64,000 nt of DNA from an uncultured Clostridia bacterium (lineage in GTDB: Bacteria > Bacillota > Clostridia > Christensenellales > Borkfalkiaceae), in the NCBI GenBank assembly GCA_944328495.1, contig CALVHR010000001.1, positions 1-64,000 on the forward strand, read 5' to 3'. The notes beneath the pieces were generated by a model, which ran no database searches, had not been told where the DNA came from, and saw nothing but the letters and a program-made list of their open reading frames with translations. This document shows positions 27,946 to 36,868 of the stretch, piece by piece. Every line of letters starts with the position of its first letter. Within the stretch, counting starts at the first letter, position 1. The position numbers and the translations under genes were made by a program.

Positions 27946-30141
27946 ATGGACATTTTAAAAAAGTTGACGGAGGAATTTCCTTCCATCCGTGAAGACAGGG
28001 CACAAAACATCATCAATCTGATCGACGAGGGAAACACGATCCCGTTTATTGCGCGGTATCGCAAGGAAATGACGGGAAGCTGTGACGACCAGGTCCTGCG
28101 TGAATTCAACGACAGGCTTTTGTATCTTCGCAATCTGGAAAAGAGAAAGGAAGAAGTAGCGAAGTCGATAACCGAGCAGGGCAAGATGACGGAAGAGATC
28201 CAAAAGGCTTTGGATGCAGCGACGACGCTGACCGAGGTGGAGGATATTTATCGCCCGTACAAACAAAAGAAAAAGACGCGGGCGAGCGTTGCGATCGAGA
28301 AAGGGTTGCAGCCGTTTGCGGATTATATCCTTGCGCAGGAGAAGGATTCGGACGTGCGCGCGGAAGCAGAAAAATACATCGATGCGGAGAAGGGTGTCAA
28401 CAGTGCGGACGAAGCGATCGCGGGCGCGAAAGATATCATTGCGGAGATCGTATCGGACGATGCGAATGTGCGGAAAAAGCTGCGCAATTTGTTTATGAAG
28501 AACGGAGAGATCCAGACGCGGCTTGTAAATGCGGACAAGGAAGGGGCCTCCACGTATGAGATGTACGCGGATTATTCTGAAAGCGTCGCGGAGATCAAGA
28601 GTCACCGCGTGCTTGCGATCAACCGCGGTGAGAAGGAGGATTTTCTCAAAGTTAAGCTTGTGGTGAACGACGATATTGCAAAGCGCATCGCCGGAGCGGG
28701 GTATCTTAAAAATGCGGGGTATCCTACGCAGTTGGTGGAAGAGGCTGTCTGCGACGGGTATGAAAGGCTGATTTTCCCGTCCATTGAGCGCGAAGTGCGC
28801 GCGGCGCTTACCGAAAGTGCGAGCGAGCAGGCAATCAAGATGTTTGAAGTTAACCTCAAACCGCTTTTGATGCAGCCGCCGATCAAGGACAAGATCACGC
28901 TGGGGTTGGACCCTGCGTATCGCACGGGTTGCAAGATCGCGGTTGTCGACGGAACGGGCAAAGTGTTGGATAAGACGGTCGTCTATCCCACGCCGGGCCC
29001 TAAGCAGAATATTGATGCGGCAAAAGCAAAACTCAAAGAGCTGATTGCAAAATACAACGTGGATATCATTTCCATCGGCAACGGCACGGCGTCGAAAGAG
29101 AGTGAGATCTTCGTTGCCGAATTGATCAAGGAAATTCAGGAAGAGACAGGCAGGGAAGTTTCGTACATGGTTGTTTCGGAGGCGGGGGCATCGGTATATT
29201 CGGCGAGCCCGCTCGGTGCGGAAGAATTTCCTGATTTCGACGTGGCGGAGCGCAGTGCGGTGTCGATCGCGCGTCGGTTGCAGGATCCTTTGTCCGAGCT
29301 GATCAAGATCGATCCGAAGTCTATCGGCGTGGGGCAGTATCAGCACGACATGGATAAAAAGCGGCTGGACAGCGTGCTTTCGGGTGTTTTGGAAGATTGC
29401 GTAAACAGCGTCGGGGTGGATCTGAACACGGCGAGCGTTTCGCTTTTGAAATACGTTGCGGGGCTGAATGCGGGAATCGCAAAAAATATTGTAACATACC
29501 GCGAAGCGAACGGAAAATTTGCTTCGCGCAAAGACATTTTGAAAGTTCCGAAATTGGGAGAAAAGGCATTCACGCAGTGCGCGGGTTTCTTGCGCATCCA
29601 GGACGGAGAGAACATTCTCGACAATACGGCAGTGCACCCCGAAAGCTATGCCGCGGCGGAAAAACTTTTGAAACTGTTCGGCTATACGGCGGAAGACGTG
29701 AAGGAGGGGAAAATTTCCGAGCTTCCGCAGAAAGTAAAGGAATATGGCGTAGAGAAAGCGGCGGCGGATGCGGGGATGGACGTTCCTACGCTCAAAGACG
29801 TGGTGACGGAAATCGTGAAACCCGGAAGGGATATCCGAGACGCTCTTCCCAAGCCCATGTTGCGCAGGGATATCATGGATATCAACGATCTTGCTGCGGG
29901 CATGGAGTTGGTCGGAACGGTGCGCAACGTTGTTGATTTCGGCGCATTTATCGATATCGGCGTGCACCAGGACGGACTTGTGCATCGCTCGGAGATGAAA
30001 GGGAAATTCCGGCATCCTTCCGAAGTTTTGGAAGTCGGACAGGTCGTCACGGTATGGGTCAAGGATGTGGATGTGAAGAAAAACCGTATCGCGCTGACGA
30101 TGAAAGCTCCCGTTAAAATTCCTGCGGCGAAAGCGCAGTAA
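27946..30141 (+). CDS. tex: Tex family S1 RNA-binding protein
   Basis: A 731-residue Tex/Spt6-like protein, cytosolic, binding nucleic acid and affecting transcription. Features in order: helical N-terminus with IPFIARYRKEMTGS (about 25-38), a YqgF-like RNase H fold with LGLDPAYRTGCKIAVVD near 322, a helix-hairpin-helix region with VDLNTASVSLLKYVAGLN near 488, and the S1 domain (about 645-720) with GMELVGTVRNVVDFGAFIDI. Length is typical. ACGGAG precedes the start. Confidence 0.96.
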   Translation: MDILKKLTEEFPSIREDRAQNIINLIDEGNTIPFIARYRKEMTGSCDDQVLREFNDRLLYLRNLEKRKEEVAKSITEQGKMTEEIQKALDAATTLTEVEDIYRPYKQKKKTRASVAIEKGLQPFADYILAQEKDSDVRAEAEKYIDAEKGVNSADEAIAGAKDIIAEIVSDDANVRKKLRNLFMKNGEIQTRLVNADKEGASTYEMYADYSESVAEIKSHRVLAINRGEKEDFLKVKLVVNDDIAKRIAGAGYLKNAGYPTQLVEEAVCDGYERLIFPSIEREVRAALTESASEQAIKMFEVNLKPLLMQPPIKDKITLGLDPAYRTGCKIAVVDGTGKVLDKTVVYPTPGPKQNIDAAKAKLKELIAKYNVDIISIGNGTASKESEIFVAELIKEIQEETGREVSYMVVSEAGASVYSASPLGAEEFPDFDVAERSAVSIARRLQDPLSELIKIDPKSIGVGQYQHDMDKKRLDSVLSGVLEDCVNSVGVDLNTASVSLLKYVAGLNAGIAKNIVTYREANGKFASRKDILKVPKLGEKAFTQCAGFLRIQDGENILDNTAVHPESYAAAEKLLKLFGYTAEDVKEGKISELPQKVKEYGVEKAAADAGMDVPTLKDVVTEIVKPGRDIRDALPKPMLRRDIMDINDLAAGMELVGTVRNVVDFGAFIDIGVHQDGLVHRSEMKGKFRHPSEVLEVGQVVTVWVKDVDVKKNRIALTMKAPVKIPAAKAQ

Positions 30142-30145
30142 TATA

Positions 30146-30174
30146 TTGACAAACACAAACGATTTTAGTAAAAT
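30146..30174 (+). promoter_or_regulatory. Promoter of acpP
   Basis: TTGACA (30146-30151), 17-bp spacer and TAAAAT (30169-30174), 27 bp before the acpP start. Confidence 0.7.
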
Positions 30175-30200
30175 AATCACAAACGCAGGAGGATTTGAAT

Positions 30201-30428
30201 ATGTTTGAGAAGGTGCGCGACCTGCTTGCCAAGCAGCTGAATCTTTCGCCCGATAAGATTGCTTTGGAAAGTGATGTCGTAAAAGATTTGGGGGCAGATT
30301 CCCTCGACGTTGTGGAGCTTCTGATCACATTGGAAGACGACTACGGGATATCCATTCCCGAAGAAGACATCGTGAATGTCAAGACTGTAAAAGATATCGT
30401 TGAAATGATCGAAAAATTGAATAAGTAA
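30201..30428 (+). CDS. acpP: Acyl carrier protein
   Basis: A 75-residue acyl carrier protein, the carrier of growing chains in fatty acid synthesis. The 4'-phosphopantetheine site is S34 in GADSLDVVEL. Length and acidity are normal. The ATG at 30201 is about nine bases after AGGAGG and is preferred to an upstream in-frame TTG at 30195. It has its own promoter and a terminator, with no fab genes nearby. Confidence 0.96.
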   Translation: MFEKVRDLLAKQLNLSPDKIALESDVVKDLGADSLDVVELLITLEDDYGISIPEEDIVNVKTVKDIVEMIEKLNK

Positions 30429-30433
30429 TCATG

Positions 30434-30470
30434 AAAAAGCTCTCTCGTGTAATTGCGGGGGAGCTTTTGA
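30434..30470 (+). terminator. Terminator of acpP
   Basis: An 8-bp AAAAGCTC stem, extended by further partial pairing (30435-30442/30461-30468), ends in a T run. Confidence 0.65.
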
Positions 30471-30514
30471 CTATTATGGAATGAATATACAAGAACTGTA
30501 CCGGGAGGAAGAAT

Positions 30515-31201
30515 ATGAAAAGAAAAATAACGTTTGTGTTTGCTTTGTTATTTATTTTGATTGCGTTCGGCGGAACGGTTGCCTGCAAAGAACAAAAAAC
30601 AGAATGTCCCCATTTTGGCGGCCAAGCCACTTGTGTTGAGCAGGCTGTCTGTGTGCTTTGCGGAGAACATTACGGTACGCTTGCGCCGCATACATATGCG
30701 GACGAATTTACCTGTCATGATCGCGCGTGTCTGCAGGAGGGGTGCACGCATGTCGAGCCTGCGACAACTTCGCATTTGGTCGAAAAATATGCGTGTAAGG
30801 ATTGCGGCGAGAAGTTTGGGTGTTCACTTGAGATTTTGAAGGAAGATTATTCGGAAGCAATGCTTGCACAGGCAAAACGCAATGCGGGCGAGCTCACGGG
30901 TGATTTTGAAGTTGTCATTCTCGGCAGGGAAGATGCGATGGGGGCTGTCGGAGTATATAATTTCCCCGAAAATTTTGATAAAAATGCGATTACGCGCGGT
31001 TTGTTTGTAAAATTTGATGCTCTCGATCCATATGATGATACGATACTATTTACGCTGTATTATAACTTTGGATTGGAATTGCGTGAAGATCAGAGACTGG
31101 ATGTATCGGTTTCGGCGCCCGGAACAGAGGATGCCTGGTGTTTGGAAGTGGTGAAGGGAAATCCCAAGCTGTTATTTGAATTTTCAATTGTTCAATACTG
31201 A
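30515..31201 (+). CDS. Cys-rich lipoprotein of unknown function
   Basis: A 228-residue predicted lipoprotein with signal peptide and lipobox GTVAC (C24). Residues 28-105 contain spaced cysteine/histidine modules (CPHFGGQATCVEQAVCVLCG and two more) like the short Cys-rich repeats common in Clostridia surface proteins, perhaps metal-binding. The remaining C-terminal domain (about 110-228) is acidic and unrecognised. A strong GGGAGGAAG site precedes the ATG at 30515. It stands alone between acpP and a disrupted gene. Confidence 0.8.
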   Translation: MKRKITFVFALLFILIAFGGTVACKEQKTECPHFGGQATCVEQAVCVLCGEHYGTLAPHTYADEFTCHDRACLQEGCTHVEPATTSHLVEKYACKDCGEKFGCSLEILKEDYSEAMLAQAKRNAGELTGDFEVVILGREDAMGAVGVYNFPENFDKNAITRGLFVKFDALDPYDDTILFTLYYNFGLELREDQRLDVSVSAPGTEDAWCLEVVKGNPKLLFEFSIVQY

Positions 31202-31255
31202 GAAAAAAATTAATGTAATAATTCTATAAAAATATGGAAAATTGGGATGTATATA

Positions 31256-31284
31256 TTGACAATTTCACTAAATAATGTTATATT
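31256..31284 (+). promoter_or_regulatory. Orphan consensus promoter of a disrupted gene
   Basis: TTGACA (31256-31261), 17-bp spacer and TATATT (31279-31284). A Shine-Dalgarno (AAAAGGAGAAGG) and an ATG at 31334 follow, but the gene is interrupted at about 31372. Confidence 0.75.
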
Positions 31285-31333
31285 ATATTTAGCTGATTAA
31301 TAAAGGTCGGCAGAGAATAAAAAAGGAGAAGGT

Positions 31334-31372
31334 ATGGGCACAAGAAAGTCTTTGGCACTTTCGTTGTTGATA
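31334..31372 (+). pseudogene. 5' stub of a gene cut by an IS insertion
   Basis: ATG at 31334 with a strong ribosome site opens about 13 codons (MGTRKSLALSLLI) resembling the start of a signal peptide. At 31373 the sequence becomes the terminal inverted repeat of an IS3-family element. The rest of the gene is not found downstream before trpS, so it was probably lost in a deletion. Confidence 0.6.
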
Positions 31373-31690
31373 TGCACCCCAAAAGTTGGACAACTTTTGG
31401 AGGTGCATATTTTTATGTCAAGAGAAAAGAAATTTAACACAAAGTATAGCGCAGAGTTCAAAATATCTGTTATAATGGATATGCGTGAGAACCATCTGAG
31501 TTACAGTCAAACCGTCCGTCCGCAAGTATGAACTGGGAAATCTTCAAAGCGGAGGGGCGAGATATATGTTACACAGGTGGGAGCGCATATATCTTGAAGA
31601 AGGAGCGGCTGGACTTATGACCGAACGCCGAGGGCGAAAAAGCACGGGCAGACCCGCCCCGCCGTTTTTCTTATTCATGAGCACAAATCG
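31373..31690 (+). mobile_element. Decayed IS3-family element (left end and orfA remnant)
   Basis: The left terminal repeat (TGCACCCCAAAAGTTGGACA, from 31373) is of IS3/IS150 type and is partly palindromic with the bases just after it. OrfA begins at the ATG at 31415 (MSREKKFNTKYSAEFK). A 4-bp duplication, GTCC at 31514-31517 and 31518-31521, shifts the frame; removing it restores a reading through VRKYELGNLQSGGARYMLHR to RGRKSTGRP. The element then stops; there is no orfB or right end. Confidence 0.8.
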
Positions 31691-31784
31691 GGCGAGGGAA
31701 AGAGGCGGCAGTGCGAATAAATCGAAAATTGTGTGATAGAAACGGACAAAAAAGGTGTTTTGGGACGGTGCGAGTTTCAGTTGT

Positions 31785-31813
31785 TTGCTTTTTTTTTCCA
31801 TATGTGGTATACT
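31785..31813 (+). promoter_or_regulatory. Promoter of trpS
   Basis: TTGCTT (31785-31790), 17-bp T-rich spacer and TATACT (31808-31813). The leader of about 25 bases is too short for a tryptophan T-box. The 31691-31784 stretch holds nothing I can assign. Confidence 0.65.
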
Positions 31814-31842
31814 GATACAGAATATACTGCGGGAGAATAGCA

Positions 31843-32853
31843 ATGGGAGAGACAGAAAAGAAGAGTTTGTTTTCTGCTGTACAGCCGAGCGGTGCAGTTA
31901 CGATCGGGAATTATATCGGAGCGATACGAAATTTTGCAAAGTTGCAGGATGAATATTCCTGTATTTATGCCGTTGCGGACTTGCATGCGATCACGATAAA
32001 ACAAGAGCCCGCGGTATTGCGGCGCAACACGCTTGAGCTGATGGCACTGTTTATAGCCTGCGGTATCGATCCTGAAAAGAGTGTGCTGTTTGTGCAGTCG
32101 CATGTGCCGGCGCATTGCGAGCTTACTTGGGTCCTCAACACGATCACGTATCCGGGAGAGCTTTCGCGCATGACGCAGTTTAAGGATAAGAGTGCGCGGC
32201 ATGCGGAAAATGTCAATATGGGGCTTATGGATTATCCTGTGCTGATGGCATCGGACATTCTTTTGTATCAGGCGGCGCTTGTACCGGTGGGAGCGGATCA
32301 AAAACAGCATCTTGAGCTTTCGCGCGATCTTGCAACAAGGTTCAACAACCGATACGGGCAGACGTTTACGGTGCCCGAGCCGTACATTCTCAAAGACAGC
32401 GGCGCAAGGATCATGAGTTTGGCAGACCCTGCAAAGAAAATGAGCAAATCGGACGAGAATCCGAATGCGTTCGTGACCATGAGCGACGACAGGGATACGG
32501 TGATCCGCAAATTCAAGCGTGCGGTGACGGACAGCGGGAATGAAGTCCGCTACGCACCTGACGAAAAGGCGGGCGTATCCAATCTGATGGTCATTTATCA
32601 TGCATTTACGGGCAAGAGTCTGGCGGAAGTAGAAAGTGAATTTTCGGGCAAGGGCTACGGTGATTTCAAAGTCGCAGTCGGGGAAGCAGTAGCGGACGCG
32701 CTTGCGCCCATTCAGGCAGAAAAGGCGCGGTTGCTTGCGGACAAAGCGTACCTGCAGTCAGTGATGAAGAGCGGGGCAGAGACAGCATTCCGCATGGCGC
32801 GCAAAACTCTTTCCAAAGTATACCGCAAAGTAGGATTTTATTTAGGGGATTAA
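31843..32853 (+). CDS. trpS: Tryptophanyl-tRNA synthetase
   Basis: A 336-residue class I aminoacyl-tRNA synthetase charging tRNA-Trp. The HIGH-equivalent PSGAVTIGNYIGA lies at about 14-26 and KKMSKSDEN near 198. DYPVLMASDILLYQA and VPVGADQKQHLELSRD are characteristic of TrpS. Length is normal. The ATG follows GGGAG. Seven bases separate it from the DUF5685 gene, so they probably form an operon. Confidence 0.97.
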   Translation: MGETEKKSLFSAVQPSGAVTIGNYIGAIRNFAKLQDEYSCIYAVADLHAITIKQEPAVLRRNTLELMALFIACGIDPEKSVLFVQSHVPAHCELTWVLNTITYPGELSRMTQFKDKSARHAENVNMGLMDYPVLMASDILLYQAALVPVGADQKQHLELSRDLATRFNNRYGQTFTVPEPYILKDSGARIMSLADPAKKMSKSDENPNAFVTMSDDRDTVIRKFKRAVTDSGNEVRYAPDEKAGVSNLMVIYHAFTGKSLAEVESEFSGKGYGDFKVAVGEAVADALAPIQAEKARLLADKAYLQSVMKSGAETAFRMARKTLSKVYRKVGFYLGD

Positions 32854-32859
32854 ATTCGA

Positions 32860-33732
32860 GTGTTCGGCTACATTCAACCGGATATACCGTATATGTACGT
32901 GAAAGACGGCGTCTTGTACAAGGCATTGTATTGCGGGTTGTGCAAGAGTATCGGGGGGACGTGCGGGCAGGTTGCGCGCGCGGGACTTTCGTACGATATG
33001 ACATTTTTGTCCGCTCTTTTGCACAATATAATGAATAAAGACGTCAAGATCGAAAACAGGCATTGCATTCTGCATCCGATCATGAAACGGCCGATCGCTT
33101 CGGACGACGAAATAACGCGTGCGGTGGCTTGTCTGAACACGGCTTTGACTTATTATAAACTCAGCGACGATATTGCCGACGAGAACAAGGGCAGATTTTC
33201 GCGGGCGTTTTTCAAACGCGGATTTGCGCGAGCCAAGGCTCTGCATCCGAAAATGAGTGAGATTATCAAGGAGCGCATGACCGAGCTTGAAAAACTGGAA
33301 TCCAAAAATTGTGCCAGTTTGGATGCGGCGGCGGACCCGTTCGGGAATATGATCGCCGAGCTGTCCGATTATTGTCTGCAAGAGTATGCTACGGAGCACA
33401 CGCGTCAGCTGTGTTACGGAATCGGGAAGTGGGTGTATCTGATCGACGCGCTGGACGATTACGATAAGGACGTCCGCAAGAAAAATTATAATCCGTTTGT
33501 TGCGGCATTCGGTTGTTCTTCGCGCAAGGAGATGCTGGAAAAAAACGGAGAAGAAACAGGGTTTGTTTTTGGCAGTATTTTTTCGGCGAATGCGGAACAC
33601 TTGAAAAACATACGGTTTTATTTTAACCATGATCTGACCGACAATATTATTTTGCGCGGGATGCCGGCGGCGACGCGGCGCGTTTCGTGCGGTTGCAAGA
33701 AAGTCAAGCCCGAAAAGGCGAAACTGAAATAG
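32860..33732 (+). CDS. DUF5685 family protein
   Basis: A 290-residue protein of the DUF5685 family common in Clostridia, function unknown. It begins with FGYIQPDIPYMYVKDGVLYKA, then YCGLCKSIGG, supplying a CxxC pair, and ends with CGCKK, so metal binding is possible. LIDALDDYDKDVRKKNYNPF is a further typical block. The start is the GTG at 32860. It is followed at once by a J-domain-like gene, a pairing that suggests the two products work together. Confidence 0.85.
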   Translation: MFGYIQPDIPYMYVKDGVLYKALYCGLCKSIGGTCGQVARAGLSYDMTFLSALLHNIMNKDVKIENRHCILHPIMKRPIASDDEITRAVACLNTALTYYKLSDDIADENKGRFSRAFFKRGFARAKALHPKMSEIIKERMTELEKLESKNCASLDAAADPFGNMIAELSDYCLQEYATEHTRQLCYGIGKWVYLIDALDDYDKDVRKKNYNPFVAAFGCSSRKEMLEKNGEETGFVFGSIFSANAEHLKNIRFYFNHDLTDNIILRGMPAATRRVSCGCKKVKPEKAKLK

Positions 33733-33754
33733 GCGTGAGCCGAAGGAAAGGAAA

Positions 33755-34387
33755 ATGAACAAATATTACTACGAATTGCTGGGTGTTACGGAATCTTCCA
33801 CGGACGAAGAGATAACGCAAAAATACGAACAGCTTCGCAAAAAATATCTCGAAGACCGTTTTTTGGAAGGGGAAGCGGGGAATGAAGCGGCAAAAATGCT
33901 TAACCGCATCGATGTTGCGTACAATGAGATCATGACGGAGCGCGGAGAAAAGCACACGGCTGAAAGCGAGGGTTCTTCGTATGCGAATGTGGAACAGCTG
34001 ATCCGCGACGGGAAGATCTCAGACGCGCAGACAGCGCTGGACGGATTCAACGAGCGGCCTGCGGAGTGGCATTATCTGCAATCGGTGGTTTTCTATAAGA
34101 AAAACTGGATGAACGAGAGCAAAAAACAGCTTGAGATCGCGATGCAGATGGATTCATCCAACGAAAAGTATCGCACGGCATACAACAAACTCAAAGAGAA
34201 GATCGAGTATGATAAGCGGCAGGCAGAGCCTGCGCACGGATATTCGCAGACGACACAGACAAGCGGCGGAACGGACTATGATCAACAGCAGCAGATGGGC
34301 GGAGGTTTTTGTGAACAATGCGCCACCTGTTGTGCGTGCAATATGCTTTTTAACTGCTGTCTGAATGCCTGCTGCAATTGCAGATAA
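33755..34387 (+). CDS. Degenerate J-domain protein with Cys-rich tail
   Basis: A 210-residue protein whose first 65 residues match a J domain (YYYELLGVTESSTDEEITQKY, helix III MLNRIDVAYNEIM), but the HPD motif needed to stimulate Hsp70 is replaced around KKYLEDRF. The middle (75-150) is TPR-like. The end, from about 188, is very cysteine-rich (CEQCATCCACNMLFNCCLNA), perhaps binding metal or acylated at a membrane. A co-chaperone activity is unlikely; a scaffold linked to the upstream DUF5685 protein is an inference. Confidence 0.8.
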   Translation: MNKYYYELLGVTESSTDEEITQKYEQLRKKYLEDRFLEGEAGNEAAKMLNRIDVAYNEIMTERGEKHTAESEGSSYANVEQLIRDGKISDAQTALDGFNERPAEWHYLQSVVFYKKNWMNESKKQLEIAMQMDSSNEKYRTAYNKLKEKIEYDKRQAEPAHGYSQTTQTSGGTDYDQQQQMGGGFCEQCATCCACNMLFNCCLNACCNCR

Positions 34388-34446
34388 AGTTTTCGCGCAA
34401 ACCCGTCAGGGTTTGCGCATGTTCATGTTTTTGAGATGGTGAAGGG

Positions 34447-35157
34447 ATGAAGAGGAGATCGTTTCAGATTGCTCTTGCGGCGGTATCATGCGCGCTGGCT
34501 GCGATATTTATGAACCTCGGCATCAATGTGTCCGTACTGATCGTGACAGGGTATGTGTTTGGTTCGGTATCGCTGATGTTGCCGCTCACCAAAAATTTTT
34601 ATGCGGGCGGCGCGCTGGCCTATGCGGCGACCGTTTTGCTATGCCTGCCGTTTGGCGGGATCGCGCTGTTCTATAAACTTTTTCCCTTCGTTGTATTTTT
34701 CGGATTGCATCCGCTCGTAAATGCTTTGCAGGAAAAATTCCGTCTCAACCGATGGGTCATGTTGGCGGTCAAGGCGGTATGGTTAGATGCGACGCTGTGC
34801 TGTACATGGCTTTTGACGGTCGTCATGGCGGGGGGCTTGGAGTTACCGTTTGCATGGATGCAGGACTGGATCTATTTGATACTGGTCGTGTTCGGAACGG
34901 TTGTGATTTTCCCGTACGATTGGGTGATGATCCGATTTCAAAAAGCAATGCGGTATTACGTAGCGAAGATCGAGCGGGGTCGCGGGGCAGATTCGCCGAC
35001 GGTCCCGCGCAAGGATGAAGACGATATTGACGTATTCGGATTGAACGAAACGCCGCATTCTGTGCAGGAGAATACAAAAAAAGAAGATTCCGCAGAGAAG
35101 GACAAGCAGGACGGACCGCAGGAGGAAGAAGATAAATCGGAAGGCGGCGAGCATTGA
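34447..35157 (+). CDS. Integral membrane protein of unknown function
   Basis: A 236-residue protein with about five to six hydrophobic helices in the first 170 residues, resembling the S-component-like or DUF-type small membrane proteins of Clostridia, then an acidic cytosolic tail (about 180-236) rich in Glu, Asp and Lys. No catalytic motif is visible. It lies just upstream of the rRNA/tRNA uracil methyltransferase gene. Substrate unknown; transport is only a guess from topology. Confidence 0.7.
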   Translation: MKRRSFQIALAAVSCALAAIFMNLGINVSVLIVTGYVFGSVSLMLPLTKNFYAGGALAYAATVLLCLPFGGIALFYKLFPFVVFFGLHPLVNALQEKFRLNRWVMLAVKAVWLDATLCCTWLLTVVMAGGLELPFAWMQDWIYLILVVFGTVVIFPYDWVMIRFQKAMRYYVAKIERGRGADSPTVPRKDEDDIDVFGLNETPHSVQENTKKEDSAEKDKQDGPQEEEDKSEGGEH

Positions 35158-35177
35158 CCTTGCCGAAGGTGCTGTAA

Positions 35178-36614
35178 ATGTCGGAGAATATGGGAATCAT
35201 ACAAAAGAATCAGGAGTTTACGGGGATGGTCGAATCGCTGGGCAGTAACGGCGAGGGGATCGTACATATCGGCGAAACCGTTTATTTTGCTCCGTTCACC
35301 GCAGTAGGCGAAAAGATAAAGTTTAAGGCGTTGAAGGTGAAAAACCGCATCGGATACGCAAAGGCATTGGAAATACTTACGCCCGCGGATGAACGGGTAC
35401 GTCCGCGGTGTCCGGTTTTTACGAAGTGCGGCGGTTGTCAGATCCAGCATCTTCGTTATAATGCGCAGTTAAAACTGAAAAGCAAGACGGTTCAGGATGC
35501 TCTTCGTAAAATTGCGGGCATCGAAGTGAATGTTCCGCTGACGATCAAGAGCGACAACCAGTTTGAATACCGAAACAAACTGCAGATTCCGGTCGGAATT
35601 GACAAAAGCGGCAGAAACGTGATCGGTTTTTATGCCGAGCGCAGCCATCGCATTGTGCCTGTAACGGCCTGCCCGATACATCCGGACTGGGCGAAAGATA
35701 CCATATCGGTATTTTCGGAATATATGGAAAAATACGGGGTGCGGGGTTACGACGAAGAAACACGGCGCGGAATATTGCGGCATATCGTCGTGCGGGAAGT
35801 CGACGGCAATTTTATCGTGACAGCCGTGACGGCAACCGATTCTCTCCCGTACGCGGATAAGCTCACTGCACTTCTCGGAAAAAAGTTCAAGAGCTTTTCT
35901 CTTTGGCAAAACGTGAACGCAGGCGAGGGCAACGGTGTATTCGGCGAAACGTTTCGGCTGCTGCATGGAAAGGGAAAATACGGTGCATGCGAATGCGGTA
36001 TCCGCTTTGAGGTAGGACCGAATACTTTTATTCAGATCAACCGCAGTGTGTGCCGAAAATTGTATGAACGTATCGTTCGTTTTGGGACGGAAAGCGGTGC
36101 GGAAGCCGCGATCGATGCTTACAGCGGCGGCGGACTTTTAACGGCAATGTTGGCAAAACAGATCGGAAGGGCTTACGGTATCGAGCTGGTGCGGGAGGCG
36201 TCGGAATGTGCAGACGCGCTGATCGCACCCAATAAGTTGAAAGGAAAAATGTTCAATCGATGCGGAAAAGTCGAGGATGTTCTGCCGGAGCTTTTAAATC
36301 AGGTCGATGCGGATAAAACGTTTCTTACGGTGGATCCTCCGCGAAAAGGAGTGGATCGGGGGACGCTAAAAGCGATTGCGGCATCGGGCATTCGTCATGT
36401 GGCGATGGTATCCTGCAATCCTGCAACGCTGGCGAGGGACGTCGGGATCCTCACAGGGTCGCTTTTCGAGACGGAAGGCGGCGAGCTGAAAAAGAATCCT
36501 GCTTATACGCAATCGGGGCTGGAAGGCTGTTACAAACTCGTGTCCGTGCAACCGTTCGATATGTTCCCGCAGACAAAACATGTCGAAACTCTAATTTGTC
36601 TCGAACGGAAATAG
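35178..36614 (+). CDS. rlmD: TrmA-family class I SAM-dependent RNA uracil-C5 methyltransferase
   Basis: A 478-residue RlmD/RlmCD/TrmA-type enzyme methylating U to m5U, probably in 23S rRNA. An N-terminal TRAM domain (about 8-65) precedes the iron-sulfur cysteines (CPVFTKCGGCQ, about 81-91). The SAM fold shows AIDAYSGGGLLTAML and the catalytic region VSCNPATLARD (nucleophile Cys), and TVDPPRKGVDRG. The ATG at 35178 lies 20 bp after the membrane protein gene. The exact target nucleotide cannot be told from sequence, so the symbol is provisional. It is the last clearly chromosomal gene before the mobile region. Confidence 0.9.
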   Translation: MSENMGIIQKNQEFTGMVESLGSNGEGIVHIGETVYFAPFTAVGEKIKFKALKVKNRIGYAKALEILTPADERVRPRCPVFTKCGGCQIQHLRYNAQLKLKSKTVQDALRKIAGIEVNVPLTIKSDNQFEYRNKLQIPVGIDKSGRNVIGFYAERSHRIVPVTACPIHPDWAKDTISVFSEYMEKYGVRGYDEETRRGILRHIVVREVDGNFIVTAVTATDSLPYADKLTALLGKKFKSFSLWQNVNAGEGNGVFGETFRLLHGKGKYGACECGIRFEVGPNTFIQINRSVCRKLYERIVRFGTESGAEAAIDAYSGGGLLTAMLAKQIGRAYGIELVREASECADALIAPNKLKGKMFNRCGKVEDVLPELLNQVDADKTFLTVDPPRKGVDRGTLKAIAASGIRHVAMVSCNPATLARDVGILTGSLFETEGGELKKNPAYTQSGLEGCYKLVSVQPFDMFPQTKHVETLICLERK

Positions 36615-36640
36615 CCGTTTGGGGGCAAAATTGGAGTAAA

Positions 36641-36686
36641 TAATCACCTTTTATGCTTATACCAGAGCATGAAGGGTGATTTTTCT
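36641..36686 (+). terminator. Terminator after the methyltransferase gene
   Basis: A hairpin (36642-36650/36672-36681 plus ATGCT/AGCAT) is followed by TTTTTCTTT. The rest of 36687-36868 holds no gene I can support; the left boundary of the mobile element may lie here or just right of it. Confidence 0.65.
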
Positions 36687-36868
36687 TTGTCTCGATGGGT
36701 AAAAAGGCGTGAGGCTTTATGTGTTTTTCTGGGTAATTTAAGACGATAAAATATACTCGGTTGTGGGAACATATCGAGGAATGAATGGTTTTATACCACC
36801 CTTGCAAACCCTTTCAAATTGACTATGGAGGCGATTTGTGGTATCCTATAAGCAAGGAGGAAACCGCC

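Noticed and set aside
27955..30180. 741-codon minus-strand ORF opposite tex
   Set aside because: Antisense shadow; tex is unmistakable on the plus strand.
31814..31842. Tryptophan T-box before trpS
   Set aside because: The leader is about 25 bases and lacks any T-box structure.
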